The notes under the pieces are model-generated. The model saw nothing but the letters and a program-made list of their open reading frames with translations, had not been told where the DNA came from and made no database searches. A DNA stretch of 64,000 bases from Nordella sp. HKS 07 (GTDB lineage Bacteria; Pseudomonadota; Alphaproteobacteria; Rhizobiales; Aestuariivirgaceae): contig NZ_CP049258.1 in assembly GCF_011046735.1 (NCBI RefSeq), forward strand, positions 1,466,001-1,530,000. The letters run 5' to 3'. How positions within the stretch are numbered: the stretch's first letter is position 1; each line of letters begins with the position of its first letter. A program made the translations under genes and the position numbers. Below are positions 27,891-36,432 of the stretch, piece after piece.

Positions 27891-29096
27891 ATGATAGCCG
27901 GACCGAATGACCATCCGCCGCTCACCGACTGGCGCGCCGTCGCTGTCGTCGTCGCGGCGGGCGTGGTCGCGGCCCTTCAGGTCGGCAAGGGAATCATCGC
28001 GCTGCCGGCGTTGCGCCTCGATTTCTCGCTTGGGCTGGCGGCGGCGGGCTGGGTGATTTCGATCTTCGCGTTTCTCGGCGTGTTTCTCGGCATCCCTGCC
28101 GGCATGTTGGTGAACCGTTTCGGCGACCGCTACACCTGTCTTCTGGGCCTTGTCGTGCTCGCCATCGGCAGCCTGATGAGCGCCTTTGCCGGAAGCTACG
28201 GCTTTCTGCTTGCCGGCCGCACCATCGAAGGCATCGGCTTCCTGCTGACGACGGTTGCCGCTCCGGCCCTGCTGCGGCGCATCGTCGAGGACAGCGACCG
28301 CGATTTCGCCTTCGGCCTGTGGAGCACCTATATGCCCGCCGGCATGGCCATCGCCCTCATCTGCGGCGCGGGCCTCGCCGGCTGGCGCGGCTTCTGGCTC
28401 GTCAATGCCGGGCTGATCCTGCTCATGCTCACGGCCGCGACGCTGATCATACCGCGCGACCAGGACAAGGCCGGCGAGCCTTGGGCGAAACTGGCGCGCG
28501 ATGCCTGGACGACCTATACCGCCGCGGGGCCGATGCTCGTCGCCCTGGTCTTCAGCCTCTACAGCCTACTCTATTTCGCCCTGGCGAGCTTCCTGCCGAT
28601 CCTGCTTGGCGAGCGTATGCAGGTCTCGCCAGCCTGGGCCGGGCTTCTGAGCGCGCTTGTGATAGCGGTCAATATTCTCGGCAATCTCGCGGCAGGGGCC
28701 CTGCTCGGGCGCAATCTGGTGGCGCGCTGGACGTTGATGGCCATCGCCCCTCTCATCATGGGGCTTACCGGCATCGCCATCTTTCTCGTGCCGTTGCCGG
28801 CTTCGGTCATATTCCTGCTCTGCGTGATTTTCTCCGGCGTGGGCGGCTTGCTGCCCGCGACGGCGATGACGACGGCGCCGCTTCTCGCGCCCGAGCCGCG
28901 CCTCACCCCCATGTCGCTCGGCCTCATCGTGCAGGGCAGCAATCTGGGCCAGGTGGTGGGACCGGTGACGGTGGGTGCTGCCGTCGATTGGGCGGGCTGG
29001 CCCGCCGCGGCATGGCCGGTGGCGACCGCGGCCCTCCTCGCTCTGCTGTTGACCTTGTGGCTGCGCGCGTTCCCTCCGATGCGGCGCTCTATCTGA
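27891..29096 (+). CDS. MFS transporter, CynX/NimT-like
   Basis: 401-residue major facilitator with about 12 hydrophobic segments. The loop between helices 2 and 3 has the family-type GMLVNRFGDRYT, and helix 4 has AGRTIEGIGFLLTTVAAPALLRR. Overall it resembles the CynX/NimT cyanate/nitroimidazole branch, but substrate cannot be inferred. Its stop overlaps the end of the convergent desaturase gene by 8 bases. Confidence 0.75.
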   Translation: MIAGPNDHPPLTDWRAVAVVVAAGVVAALQVGKGIIALPALRLDFSLGLAAAGWVISIFAFLGVFLGIPAGMLVNRFGDRYTCLLGLVVLAIGSLMSAFAGSYGFLLAGRTIEGIGFLLTTVAAPALLRRIVEDSDRDFAFGLWSTYMPAGMAIALICGAGLAGWRGFWLVNAGLILLMLTAATLIIPRDQDKAGEPWAKLARDAWTTYTAAGPMLVALVFSLYSLLYFALASFLPILLGERMQVSPAWAGLLSALVIAVNILGNLAAGALLGRNLVARWTLMAIAPLIMGLTGIAIFLVPLPASVIFLLCVIFSGVGGLLPATAMTTAPLLAPEPRLTPMSLGLIVQGSNLGQVVGPVTVGAAVDWAGWPAAAWPVATAALLALLLTLWLRAFPPMRRSI

Positions 29097-29988
29097 GCCC
29101 AGCTGCAAAATTGCGGTTGAAACGCGCATAGCCTCGCTCGGTCTCCTTGAGATGCGCCTCGGCGATCTCATGGAACGCCGGCAATTGGTGGAAGGGCACG
29201 ATCGGATAGGCGTGATGCTCAGCGTGATAAGGCATGTTCCAGGCGAGGAAGCGCATGAAGCGCGTCGTATAGGTGGTGCGTGTATTGGCGAGCATATTGG
29301 CGACATGCGGGCAGCGCGCATGCTCGGCGAGGAGAAAGGCGCGCAGGAAGGGTTGGCCGAGCAGGACCGGCACGATCCATAGCCACAGCAGTGTCGCATC
29401 GCGCCAGTAGAGCGACGTGGCGAGGCATAGGCCATAGAGAGAGAGCGTGACACGCGCCTCACGCACGACCTGGGACTTCGCCTTCTCCGGCACGAAATCT
29501 TCCCTCCCGCGGCCGAGCGCGTTGACGCAAAGCGACTTCGCCAGCGAGATCCACACCGGCACGCCGGAGAGATATTTCACATACTGCCAGATCGTCTCGG
29601 GCTTCGGCGCCATCAACTCGGGATCGAGCTTGTCGTCATGGGTGTGGCGGTGATGGGCGAAATGGAAGTAGCGGAACCAGGTCGCCGGCACGAGCACGAT
29701 GAAGCCCGCCACATGAGCGACCGCCTGGTTGAGCCACGCCGATTTGAAGGCGGTCCCGTGTACACTCTCATGCAACGCGGTGAAGAGGAAAATGAGCGCG
29801 ATGCCAAGCGGCAGAAGAAATAGGGGCCAATAGGAAACGCGAAAAGCGATCGGCAGCGCGAGGACGAAGATGAGCGCCAGATGCAGGGCAAGCTGGAGAA
29901 GGCCTTTGCCATCCGACAAGCCGGTCAGCTCACAACGCTGCTCCGCCGTGAGCCCGGCGAGAAGCGCGCGATGGTCGACCTCGGACAT
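29089..29988 (-). CDS. Membrane fatty acid desaturase/hydroxylase
   Basis: 299-residue integral-membrane di-iron enzyme. Three histidine boxes are present: HESVH at 73-77, HFAHHRHTH at 109-117 and HAEHH near residue 250. These bind the two irons that activate oxygen. Two hairpins of hydrophobic segments flank the boxes. It lies 37 bases after the soxG-like gene on the same strand, so it is probably the last gene of that operon. Substrate could be an acyl chain or another alkyl group; related enzymes also hydroxylate small molecules. Context with methylamine-type genes is unusual. Confidence 0.8.
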   Translation of the reverse strand: MSEVDHRALLAGLTAEQRCELTGLSDGKGLLQLALHLALIFVLALPIAFRVSYWPLFLLPLGIALIFLFTALHESVHGTAFKSAWLNQAVAHVAGFIVLVPATWFRYFHFAHHRHTHDDKLDPELMAPKPETIWQYVKYLSGVPVWISLAKSLCVNALGRGREDFVPEKAKSQVVREARVTLSLYGLCLATSLYWRDATLLWLWIVPVLLGQPFLRAFLLAEHARCPHVANMLANTRTTYTTRFMRFLAWNMPYHAEHHAYPIVPFHQLPAFHEIAEAHLKETERGYARFNRNFAAGLR

Positions 29989-30025
29989 GGCCTAAGTTTA
30001 GGCCCGTACCCGGATCGCCTCAAGC

Positions 30026-30634
30026 TCACAGCACCTGATAGCCGTATTCTTCCGCCTGCTCCGTCAGCCACTCCCAGAAATTCTCCGCAAAACCGCGGAA
30101 CACCGAGAGCTCGAACGTGCCAGCGTCCGTCTGGACCAGATGGACGCCGATATGCGCCATCTGCGTCATAGCCGACTTGCCCGGCCCGAAGGCGGAGGGA
30201 TGCAGGTCGACCGGCGTGCCCTTGGCGAGGAGCGCGCGGGCTTTGGGTCCAAAGACGCGGATGATCACGCGGCCATGGCTCTGCTCCGAAGAGGAGGCGA
30301 GGCCTTCGAGACGCGCCTTGAGGTCGCGATAAAGCTCTCCCTCCCCTTTGTCTTCGGCGACGGCGAAATACTGATCGGCCCCGCACCAATGGAGGGCGAG
30401 GCCGTTCTTGCCCGTGCTTTCGCCGACAGCGGGTAGCGAAATCCCATAGGCGGCTGAGAGCGCCTGGCCGAGCGCTTCCGTCTTGTCCTTGCGGGCGATG
30501 ACGGTGACGATCGACATCGGATGGCGCACCGAGAGCGTGACGCCGGGGGCGCCCTTGTCGGCGCCGAAGCGGCCCTGGACCGCGACATCGGCGAGGACCG
30601 AGACGCGCTTGATGGCAATGGCGGCGTTAAGCAT
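30026..30634 (-). CDS. Sarcosine oxidase-type gamma subunit (SoxG/MgdD)
   Basis: 202-residue gamma subunit of a heterotetrameric flavoprotein oxidase/dehydrogenase of the SoxBDAG/MgdABCD group. Seen: GVTLSVRHPMSIVTVIARK, LHWCGADQYFAVAE and the GRVIIRVFGPKARALLAKGTPVDLHP region, giving a GcvT-like fold. The ATG at 30634 overlaps the alpha-subunit stop by 8 bases; the frame further upstream belongs to the alpha gene. The subunit helps shape the folate/formaldehyde-handling site. Confidence 0.82.
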   Translation of the reverse strand: MLNAAIAIKRVSVLADVAVQGRFGADKGAPGVTLSVRHPMSIVTVIARKDKTEALGQALSAAYGISLPAVGESTGKNGLALHWCGADQYFAVAEDKGEGELYRDLKARLEGLASSSEQSHGRVIIRVFGPKARALLAKGTPVDLHPSAFGPGKSAMTQMAHIGVHLVQTDAGTFELSVFRGFAENFWEWLTEQAEEYGYQVL

Positions 30635-33566
30635 GGAGCTTCTTGTTCTCCTTGTCGTAGTGCATCGGATCACAGATCTCGGCATACATGTGGATGTTGC
30701 GTATCCCGTCGAAGACCTTGACGATCTCGCCATGGCGCTGGCGGCCGTTCTGGCACAGCGCCAGTCCGAGCCAGTAGCCGAGGGTGGGCGAATAGGCGAC
30801 GGATGTGATGTAACCCTGGCTGCCGGCGAGCGACGGCTGATCGTCCCTCTTCAGGAGATGCGAGCCGGAGCGAATGCGGTCGGCCTTGTCGACCGGCCGG
30901 ATGCCGACGACCACTTGCCGGTCCTTCGCCACCATGCCCTCGCGTCCCGCCATCATGCGGCCGATATAGTCCTTCTTGGTCGACATCATGCGGCCGAGGC
31001 CGAGATCATCCGCCGTCGTCGTGCCGTTGAGCTCGCCGCCCGCCACATGGCCCTTTTCGATGCGCATGACCGACAAAGCCTCGACGCCATAGGGCGTGAT
31101 GCCGAATTCCTCGCCCGCCTGCATGATCGCGCGGGCCACAAGGTTCCCATAATCAGCAGGCACCGACAGCTCATAGGCATGCTCGCCCGAGAACGAGATG
31201 CGGAACAGCCTGGCGGTGATGCCGCCCAGGATGCGGATCTCCTTCGCCGCGAGATAGGGAAAGGTGGTGTCGTCGAGCGTCACGTCGTCGACGATCTTCT
31301 GCAAGGTGGGCCGCGCCTTGGGGCCGGCGACCGCCATCTGCGCCCATTGCTCGGACACCGACACATATTGCACATCGAGCTCGGGCCACAGCGCCTGGTG
31401 GCAGAACTCCATATGAGTCATGATCTTGGCCGCGTTCGCCGTGGTCGTGGTCATGAAGAAATGGTCGGCCGCGAGCCTGGACGTCGTGCCGTCATCCATG
31501 ACGACGCCGTCCTCGCGCAGCATGAGGCCGTAGCGTGCCTTGCCGACTTCGAGCTGGGCGAAGCCGTTGCAATAAAGCCGGTTGAGGAATTCCGCCGCAT
31601 CGGGGCCCTGCACGTCGATCTTGCCGAGCGTCGAGACATCGCAGATGCCGACTTTCTCACGTGCCGCCTTGACCTCGCGGATGACCGGATCGAGCCAGCC
31701 ACTTTCATGGGGCAGCGGGAACCAGCTCGAACGCAGCCACAGGCCGGTCTCGACGAAGACGGCGCCCTGCTCTTCCGCCCAGTCATGCAGCGGCGTCTTG
31801 CGCGTCGGCATGAAGTGATGACCTTTGAACGGTCCGGCGAAAGCGGCGAAGGGCACCGGCGTGTAGAAGGGCCGGAAGGTCGTCGTGCCGATCTCGGCGA
31901 TGCTCTTGCCCGCCGCTTCGGCGAGAATGGCGATGGCGTTCACATTGCCGAGCTTGCCCTGGTCCGTCGCCATGCCGGCGGTCGTGTAGCGCTTGGCCAG
32001 CTCGATCGAGCTGTAGCCTTCGCGCGCGGCGAGCGGCAGGTCCTTCGGCGTCACGTCGTTCTGGTAGTCGACGAAGGCCTTGCCATGGCTTTCCTTCACC
32101 CACCACAGCGGCTGGATGGAATAGGCCTCGTCACGGCATGTGGGTATATCCGTTTTCGCCGTGAAGCCGAGATCGCTCACCGCCTTGGCGGCCTTCTCCG
32201 CGCCCTCGCGCAGGACTTCGGAGAGCAGCATGGCGCCATTGGCGGAGCCCGCGGCGGCGAGTTGGGCATCGCCATTGGGCGGCAGGAAGGCTTGCAGCCT
32301 GTCGTTCCATCGGGGCTTCGCTCCCTTGTGGCAGAGCAGATTGACCACCGGACTCCAGCCGCCCGACATCGCCACCGTGTCGCAGGCGATATGGGTGTGA
32401 TCGGAAAGCTCGACGCCGGAGACGATCTTGCCGGTTTCGGCATCCGTGACGGTGCGGCCTTTGAGCACCGGAATGCCGGCGGCGTCGGCGGCGGAATCTT
32501 TCCGCGAATCGACGATCACCTCGACATGCACGCCCTTGGCCTTGAGATCGCGCGCGGTGCGATAGCCCGAATCGTTGTTGGTGAAGACGACGACAGAACT
32601 GCCCGACGCGGTCGCATAGCGGTTGGCGAAGCCGCGCATGGCGGAGGCGAGCATCACGCCCGGCACGTCATTGCCGCCGAAGACGATCGGCCGTTCCTCG
32701 GCACCCGCCGCCAGCACGCAGCGCTTGGCCATGATCTTCCAGTAGCGCTGCCGCGGCTCATAGGGCGACGGCGTCAGCACATGGTCGTTCACGCGCTCGA
32801 GCGCGCCGAAGACATTGCCGTCATAGGCGCCGAAAGCGGTGGTGCGTGGCATGAGGGTGACATTGGCAAGGCCGCCAAGCTCGGCGATGGCACCCTGTGC
32901 CCAATTGAAGCCGCTCTGGCCGCCGATCTCCTCATTTTCATGGAGGAGCGAACCGCCGAGGCGCGAGCCTTCATCGAGCAGGATCACACGGGCACCGGCG
33001 CGTGCCGCGGTGAGCGCCGCCGACAGGCCGGCGGGCCCTGCTCCGATGACCAGCAGATCGCAATGGCCGTAGGACTTCTCGTATTTGTCGGGATCGGCTT
33101 CATGCGTGGCCGCACCTAAGCCCGCGGCGCGCCGGATCAAGGGCTCGTAGATCTTCTCCCAGAAGCTCTTCGGCCACATGAAGGTCTTGTAGTAGAAGCC
33201 GGCGACGAAGACCGAAGCGGCGAGCGAATTGATGGCGCCGATGTCGAAATTGAGCGACGGCCAGCGATTCTGGCTGCGGGCGCTAAGCCCGTCATAGAGC
33301 TCGATCACCGTGGCGCGCGTATTGGCTTCCTTGCGCGCGCCGTCGCGCAATTCGACCAGCGCATTGGGCTCGGCAGCACCGCCTGCGATCACGCCGCGCG
33401 GGCGGTGATATTTGAACGAGCGCCCCATGAGGTGGACGCCATTGGCGATGAGGGCGGAAGCCAGCGTATCGCCCTGATGCCCGCTGAAGCTTTTGCCGTC
33501 GAAGGTGAAGTTGAGCGTCGTGCCGCGGTCGATGAGACCGCCTTTGGCGAGACGGAAGCCGGCCAT
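30627..33566 (-). CDS. Sarcosine oxidase-type alpha subunit (SoxA/MgdC)
   Basis: 979 residues, the usual length for SoxA. N-terminal 2Fe-2S-like fold domain (TTLNFTFDGKSFSGHQGDTL, then RSFKYHRPRG), a pyridine-nucleotide-binding domain with LLVIGAGPAGLSAA near residue 175, and a C-terminal GcvT-type tetrahydrofolate domain (AREKVGICDVSTLGKIDVQGP, YELSVPADYG, MRIEKGHVAGGELNG). Sarcosine oxidase and N-methylglutamate dehydrogenase alpha subunits are homologous and share this layout. The nearby glnT/glxBCD-type operon favours N-methylglutamate as substrate, which remains an inference. Its start overlaps the delta-subunit stop by one base. Confidence 0.85.
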   Translation of the reverse strand: MAGFRLAKGGLIDRGTTLNFTFDGKSFSGHQGDTLASALIANGVHLMGRSFKYHRPRGVIAGGAAEPNALVELRDGARKEANTRATVIELYDGLSARSQNRWPSLNFDIGAINSLAASVFVAGFYYKTFMWPKSFWEKIYEPLIRRAAGLGAATHEADPDKYEKSYGHCDLLVIGAGPAGLSAALTAARAGARVILLDEGSRLGGSLLHENEEIGGQSGFNWAQGAIAELGGLANVTLMPRTTAFGAYDGNVFGALERVNDHVLTPSPYEPRQRYWKIMAKRCVLAAGAEERPIVFGGNDVPGVMLASAMRGFANRYATASGSSVVVFTNNDSGYRTARDLKAKGVHVEVIVDSRKDSAADAAGIPVLKGRTVTDAETGKIVSGVELSDHTHIACDTVAMSGGWSPVVNLLCHKGAKPRWNDRLQAFLPPNGDAQLAAAGSANGAMLLSEVLREGAEKAAKAVSDLGFTAKTDIPTCRDEAYSIQPLWWVKESHGKAFVDYQNDVTPKDLPLAAREGYSSIELAKRYTTAGMATDQGKLGNVNAIAILAEAAGKSIAEIGTTTFRPFYTPVPFAAFAGPFKGHHFMPTRKTPLHDWAEEQGAVFVETGLWLRSSWFPLPHESGWLDPVIREVKAAREKVGICDVSTLGKIDVQGPDAAEFLNRLYCNGFAQLEVGKARYGLMLREDGVVMDDGTTSRLAADHFFMTTTTANAAKIMTHMEFCHQALWPELDVQYVSVSEQWAQMAVAGPKARPTLQKIVDDVTLDDTTFPYLAAKEIRILGGITARLFRISFSGEHAYELSVPADYGNLVARAIMQAGEEFGITPYGVEALSVMRIEKGHVAGGELNGTTTADDLGLGRMMSTKKDYIGRMMAGREGMVAKDRQVVVGIRPVDKADRIRSGSHLLKRDDQPSLAGSQGYITSVAYSPTLGYWLGLALCQNGRQRHGEIVKVFDGIRNIHMYAEICDPMHYDKENKKLHA

Positions 33567-33856
33567 CAGGATTTGCCCTTCTTGTTTTGCGTCTGCGCAA
33601 AGTCCCGCGCCGTCACGGTGGCGAAGACCTCATGGGTCTGCGTGTCGCGCTCGACCACCAGCCAGGATCGGCAGCCACCGCCATGATGCCAGTATTCCTT
33701 GAACCGGCCCTTCGGATTGTCGCGCAGATACACATAGTCGAACCACTGATCCATCGTCGCGGGATCATTGGAAGTGGGCCGCTTGACCGACGCATCGCCG
33801 AGCTGGGTGAACTCTTCCGAGGGACGCGGGCCGCAATGGGGACATTTGATCAGCAT
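33566..33856 (-). CDS. Sarcosine oxidase-type delta subunit (SoxD/MgdB)
   Basis: 96-residue zinc-binding delta subunit. The N-terminus LIKCPHCGPRPSEEF contains two of the metal-binding cysteines, and the GGGCRSWLVVERDT region holds another; the MDQWFDYVYLRDNPKG block is characteristic. It holds the alpha and beta subunits together in the heterotetramer. It is separated from the beta gene by 277 bases containing a repeat element, whereas these two genes are usually nearly adjacent. Confidence 0.87.
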   Translation of the reverse strand: MLIKCPHCGPRPSEEFTQLGDASVKRPTSNDPATMDQWFDYVYLRDNPKGRFKEYWHHGGGCRSWLVVERDTQTHEVFATVTARDFAQTQNKKGKS

Positions 33857-33895
33857 GGATGAGCGTTCCCGATCTTCTTCATAGCTGCCTGTTTT

Positions 33896-34083
33896 CCCCT
33901 TCTCCCGCTTGCGGGAGAAGGTGCCCGAAGGGCGGATGAGGGTGTTGGCGCAACCATGCCGGCGTAAGACGCAGAGATCCGCTCTGGCGATGTTGCGGAA
34001 GCAAGAAATTCGTTCGTCAATATTTGAGCCACACCCTCACCCGGCCTTCGGCCACCCTCTCCCGCAGAGCGGGAGAGGGGAAG
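33896..34083. mobile_element. MITE-like palindromic element inside the sox operon
   Basis: About 188 bp with imperfect terminal inverted repeats of roughly 50 bp. Each end has its own hairpin: CTTCTCCCGC/GCGGGAGAAG at 33899-33920 and CCCTCTCCCGC/GCGGGAGAGGG at 34055-34079. Inner flanks GATGAGGGTGT and ACACCCTCACC also pair. No open frame of note, and no clear target duplication. It occupies the soxB-soxD gap and would form a large structure in the operon transcript. Confidence 0.65.
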
Positions 34084-34133
34084 TCCTGGTTGCGGGTCGT
34101 GCATAGGAACAAGGAGCAGATCCATCACTTGCC

Positions 34134-35390
34134 TCAATGCAGATTCGGCGTGGCGCCGACGCCCTTTTCGTCGATCATGTAGCCGCGCCGGAAGCGGTCG
34201 AGCCGGTAGGGCGCGTTGAGCGCATGCGCCTCGTTCTTCGCGATCGTATGCGCGAAGCACCAGCCCGATGCCGGCGTGGCTTTGAAGCCGCCATAACACC
34301 AGCCGCAATTGAGATAGAGCCCGTCAATGTCGGTCTTGTCGATGATCGGCGAACCGTCCATCGACATATCCATGATGCCACCCCAGGATCTGAGCACGCG
34401 GATGCGCGCGATCCCGGGCATCATCGCCACACCGGCCTCGATCACATGCTCGACGGTCGGCAGATTGCCGCGTCTCGCATAGGAGTTGTAGCCGTCAAGA
34501 TCGCCGCCGAAGACAAGCCCGCCCTTGTCCGACTGCGAGACATAGAAATGGCCCACCCCATAGGTGATGACCGTGTCGAGATAGGGCTTGATGCCTTCCG
34601 ACACGAATGCCTGCAGCACATGGCTTTCGATCGGCAGTTTCATGCCGGCCATTTGGGCGACCTCGGTCGTGTTGCCGGCCGCCGCGAGGCCGAGCTTCTT
34701 GCAGCCGATATAGCCCTTGTTGGTCTCGACCCCCTTGACCTTGCCGTTCTCGATACGGATGCCGGTCACTTCGCAATTCTGGATGATATCGACGCCGCGC
34801 GAGTCGGCGCCGCGGGCATAGCCCCAGGCCACCGCGTCATGGCGCACCGTGCCGCCGCGCCGCTGCAGCAGTCCGCCCATGATCGGGAAGCGCGCATTGT
34901 CGAAGCTCAGGAACGGCGCCATCTCGCGCACCGCCTCGCGGTCGAGGAGCTCCGAATCGACGCCGTCGAGCCGCATCGCGTTGCCGCGCCTTGCATAGGC
35001 GTCGCGCTGCGGGTCGGAATGGAAGAGATTGAGGACGCCGCGCTGCGATACCATCGCGTTGAAGTTGAAGTCCTGTTCCAGGCCTTCCCACAGCTTCAGC
35101 GACCATTCGTAGAAGGGGTTGTTGCCGATGAGAAGATAGTTGGAGCGGATGATGGTGGTGTTGCGCCCGATATTGCCGGAGCCGAGCCAGCCCTTTTCCA
35201 GCACCGCCACATTGGTGATGCCGTGCTCCTTGGCGAGGTAATAAGCGGTCGAAAGACCATGACCGCCGCCGCCGACGATGATGACGTCATATTCCTTCTT
35301 CGGCTGCGGCTCGCGCCAGGCGGGCGCCCAGTTCTTGTGGCCGGAGAGGGATTGCTTGAGAAGCGAGAAGACGGAATAGCGCACGAGCAC
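34134..35390 (-). CDS. Sarcosine oxidase-type beta subunit (SoxB/MgdA)
   Basis: 418-residue FAD/FMN-binding beta subunit, the usual length. The Rossmann motif VIIVGGGGHGLSTAYYLA and GSGNIGRNTTIIRSNYL are hallmarks of SoxB. The C-terminal block GLYLNCGWCYGGFKATPASGW is also typical. It carries out the demethylation or N-methylglutamate oxidation chemistry with electrons passed to alpha. First gene of the operon; a divergent AraC-type regulator starts 85 bases away. Confidence 0.87.
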   Translation of the reverse strand: MLVRYSVFSLLKQSLSGHKNWAPAWREPQPKKEYDVIIVGGGGHGLSTAYYLAKEHGITNVAVLEKGWLGSGNIGRNTTIIRSNYLLIGNNPFYEWSLKLWEGLEQDFNFNAMVSQRGVLNLFHSDPQRDAYARRGNAMRLDGVDSELLDREAVREMAPFLSFDNARFPIMGGLLQRRGGTVRHDAVAWGYARGADSRGVDIIQNCEVTGIRIENGKVKGVETNKGYIGCKKLGLAAAGNTTEVAQMAGMKLPIESHVLQAFVSEGIKPYLDTVITYGVGHFYVSQSDKGGLVFGGDLDGYNSYARRGNLPTVEHVIEAGVAMMPGIARIRVLRSWGGIMDMSMDGSPIIDKTDIDGLYLNCGWCYGGFKATPASGWCFAHTIAKNEAHALNAPYRLDRFRRGYMIDEKGVGATPNLH

Positions 35391-35434
35391 AAAACCCCTG
35401 TTGAGTGGCCGGCAGTGTGACAGAGGACGGAATG

Positions 35435-35456
35435 CTGTCTTGTCTCATAGAGACAG
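35435..35456. promoter_or_regulatory. Candidate operator between the sox operon and its divergent regulator
   Basis: Two overlapping short palindromes in the 85-bp divergent gap: GTCTC-ATA-GAGAC (35442-35454) and CTGTCT...AGACAG (35435-35456), with a further GAGAC at 35471-35475. The position suits a binding site for the divergent GATase1-AraC regulator. Base symmetry only; no binding evidence. Confidence 0.4.
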
Positions 35457-35475
35457 TTTCCGATAGAATTGAGAC

Positions 35476-36432
35476 ATGGAATCCCGGAGCGAAGTATCGC
35501 CTCAGACCATCGGCTTCCTGGTTGTACCGGGACTGGCGCTGATGTCCTATGCCTCGGCGATCGAGCCTTTGCGCGCCGCCAATCTTTTCGCCGGACGCGA
35601 GCTCTACCGTTGGATCCATATCACGCACAAAGAGCCGGTCGTCCCGGCCTCCTGCGGCGCCACTTTGCCCTGCACCGCCAAAGTCGGCGACGATCTCGAT
35701 CTCGATCTCTTACTGGTTTGCGCCGGCGGCAACCCGGCGCAATTCACACATCGCCCGACGCTTGCCTGGCTCAGGCGCCTGGCGCAGCGCGGCCTGCGCA
35801 TCGGCGGCGTCTCCGGCGGCCCCTTCATCCTGGCGCGGGCCGGCATCATGGGCGGCCATCGCATGACCATTCATTGGGAGCACGCCCAGGCCTTCGCCGA
35901 GGAATTTCCCGATCTGCTCCTGACCAGGGCGCGTTATGTGATCGACCGCAACCGGGTCACTTGCGCCGGCGGCGTGGCGCCCCTCGACATGATGCATGCG
36001 CTCATCGCCGAGCGGCATGGCGCGGCGCTGGCGACACGGACCAGCGACTGGTTTCTGCATACGGAGATCCGTCCGGGCGGCGGGCCGCAGCGCGCCTCGA
36101 TCGGCGAGCGTTACGGCATCCACCGCCGCGACCTGATTGCCGCCCTCGAGCTGATGCAGGATCATCTGAGCGAGCCTTTGGGCCGCGGGGCGGTGGCCAG
36201 GCGCATCGGGCTTTCGACGCGCCAGCTCGACCGCCTCTTCGCGCGGCATCTGGGCAAGAGCTTCACCGATCACTATCGCAGCCAAAGACTCGAGGCGGCG
36301 GGCGAGCTCTTGCGCCATTCGGCGCTCACCATCACCGAGATCGCCATCGCCTGCGGCTTCGCCAATGCGAGCCATTTCTCGACCTGCTACAAGGCCGAGA
36401 CCGGCATGTCGCCGAGAGCGGAGCGCAAATGA
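35476..36432 (+). CDS. GlxA-family (GATase1-AraC) transcriptional regulator
   Basis: 318 residues. The N-terminal ~180 residues form a DJ-1/PfpI-like amidotransferase-fold sensor domain (TIGFLVVPGLALMSYASAIEPLRAAN, read in blocks; GVSGGPFILARAGIM), and the C-terminal ~100 residues are two AraC helix-turn-helices (VARRIGLSTRQLDRLFARHLG and EIAIACGFANASHFS). GbdR and SouR, which sense betaine/dimethylglycine and sarcosine in Pseudomonas, have the same architecture. Divergent to the soxB-type operon, so it is the obvious candidate activator. Overlaps the next gene by 4 bases. Confidence 0.85.
   Translation: MESRSEVSPQTIGFLVVPGLALMSYASAIEPLRAANLFAGRELYRWIHITHKEPVVPASCGATLPCTAKVGDDLDLDLLLVCAGGNPAQFTHRPTLAWLRRLAQRGLRIGGVSGGPFILARAGIMGGHRMTIHWEHAQAFAEEFPDLLLTRARYVIDRNRVTCAGGVAPLDMMHALIAERHGAALATRTSDWFLHTEIRPGGGPQRASIGERYGIHRRDLIAALELMQDHLSEPLGRGAVARRIGLSTRQLDRLFARHLGKSFTDHYRSQRLEAAGELLRHSALTITEIAIACGFANASHFSTCYKAETGMSPRAERK

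Noticed and set aside
30483-33119. 878-codon plus-strand open frame opposite the sox alpha gene
   Set aside because: Antisense shadow of a GC-rich gene; translation is rich in Arg/His/Asp/Gly with no domain, while the minus strand encodes clear SoxA and SoxG homologues.
35469-36428. Upstream 320-codon extension of the SMP-30 gene
   Set aside because: This part overlaps the GATase1-AraC gene in another frame; the SMP-30 family start is the ATG at 36429.
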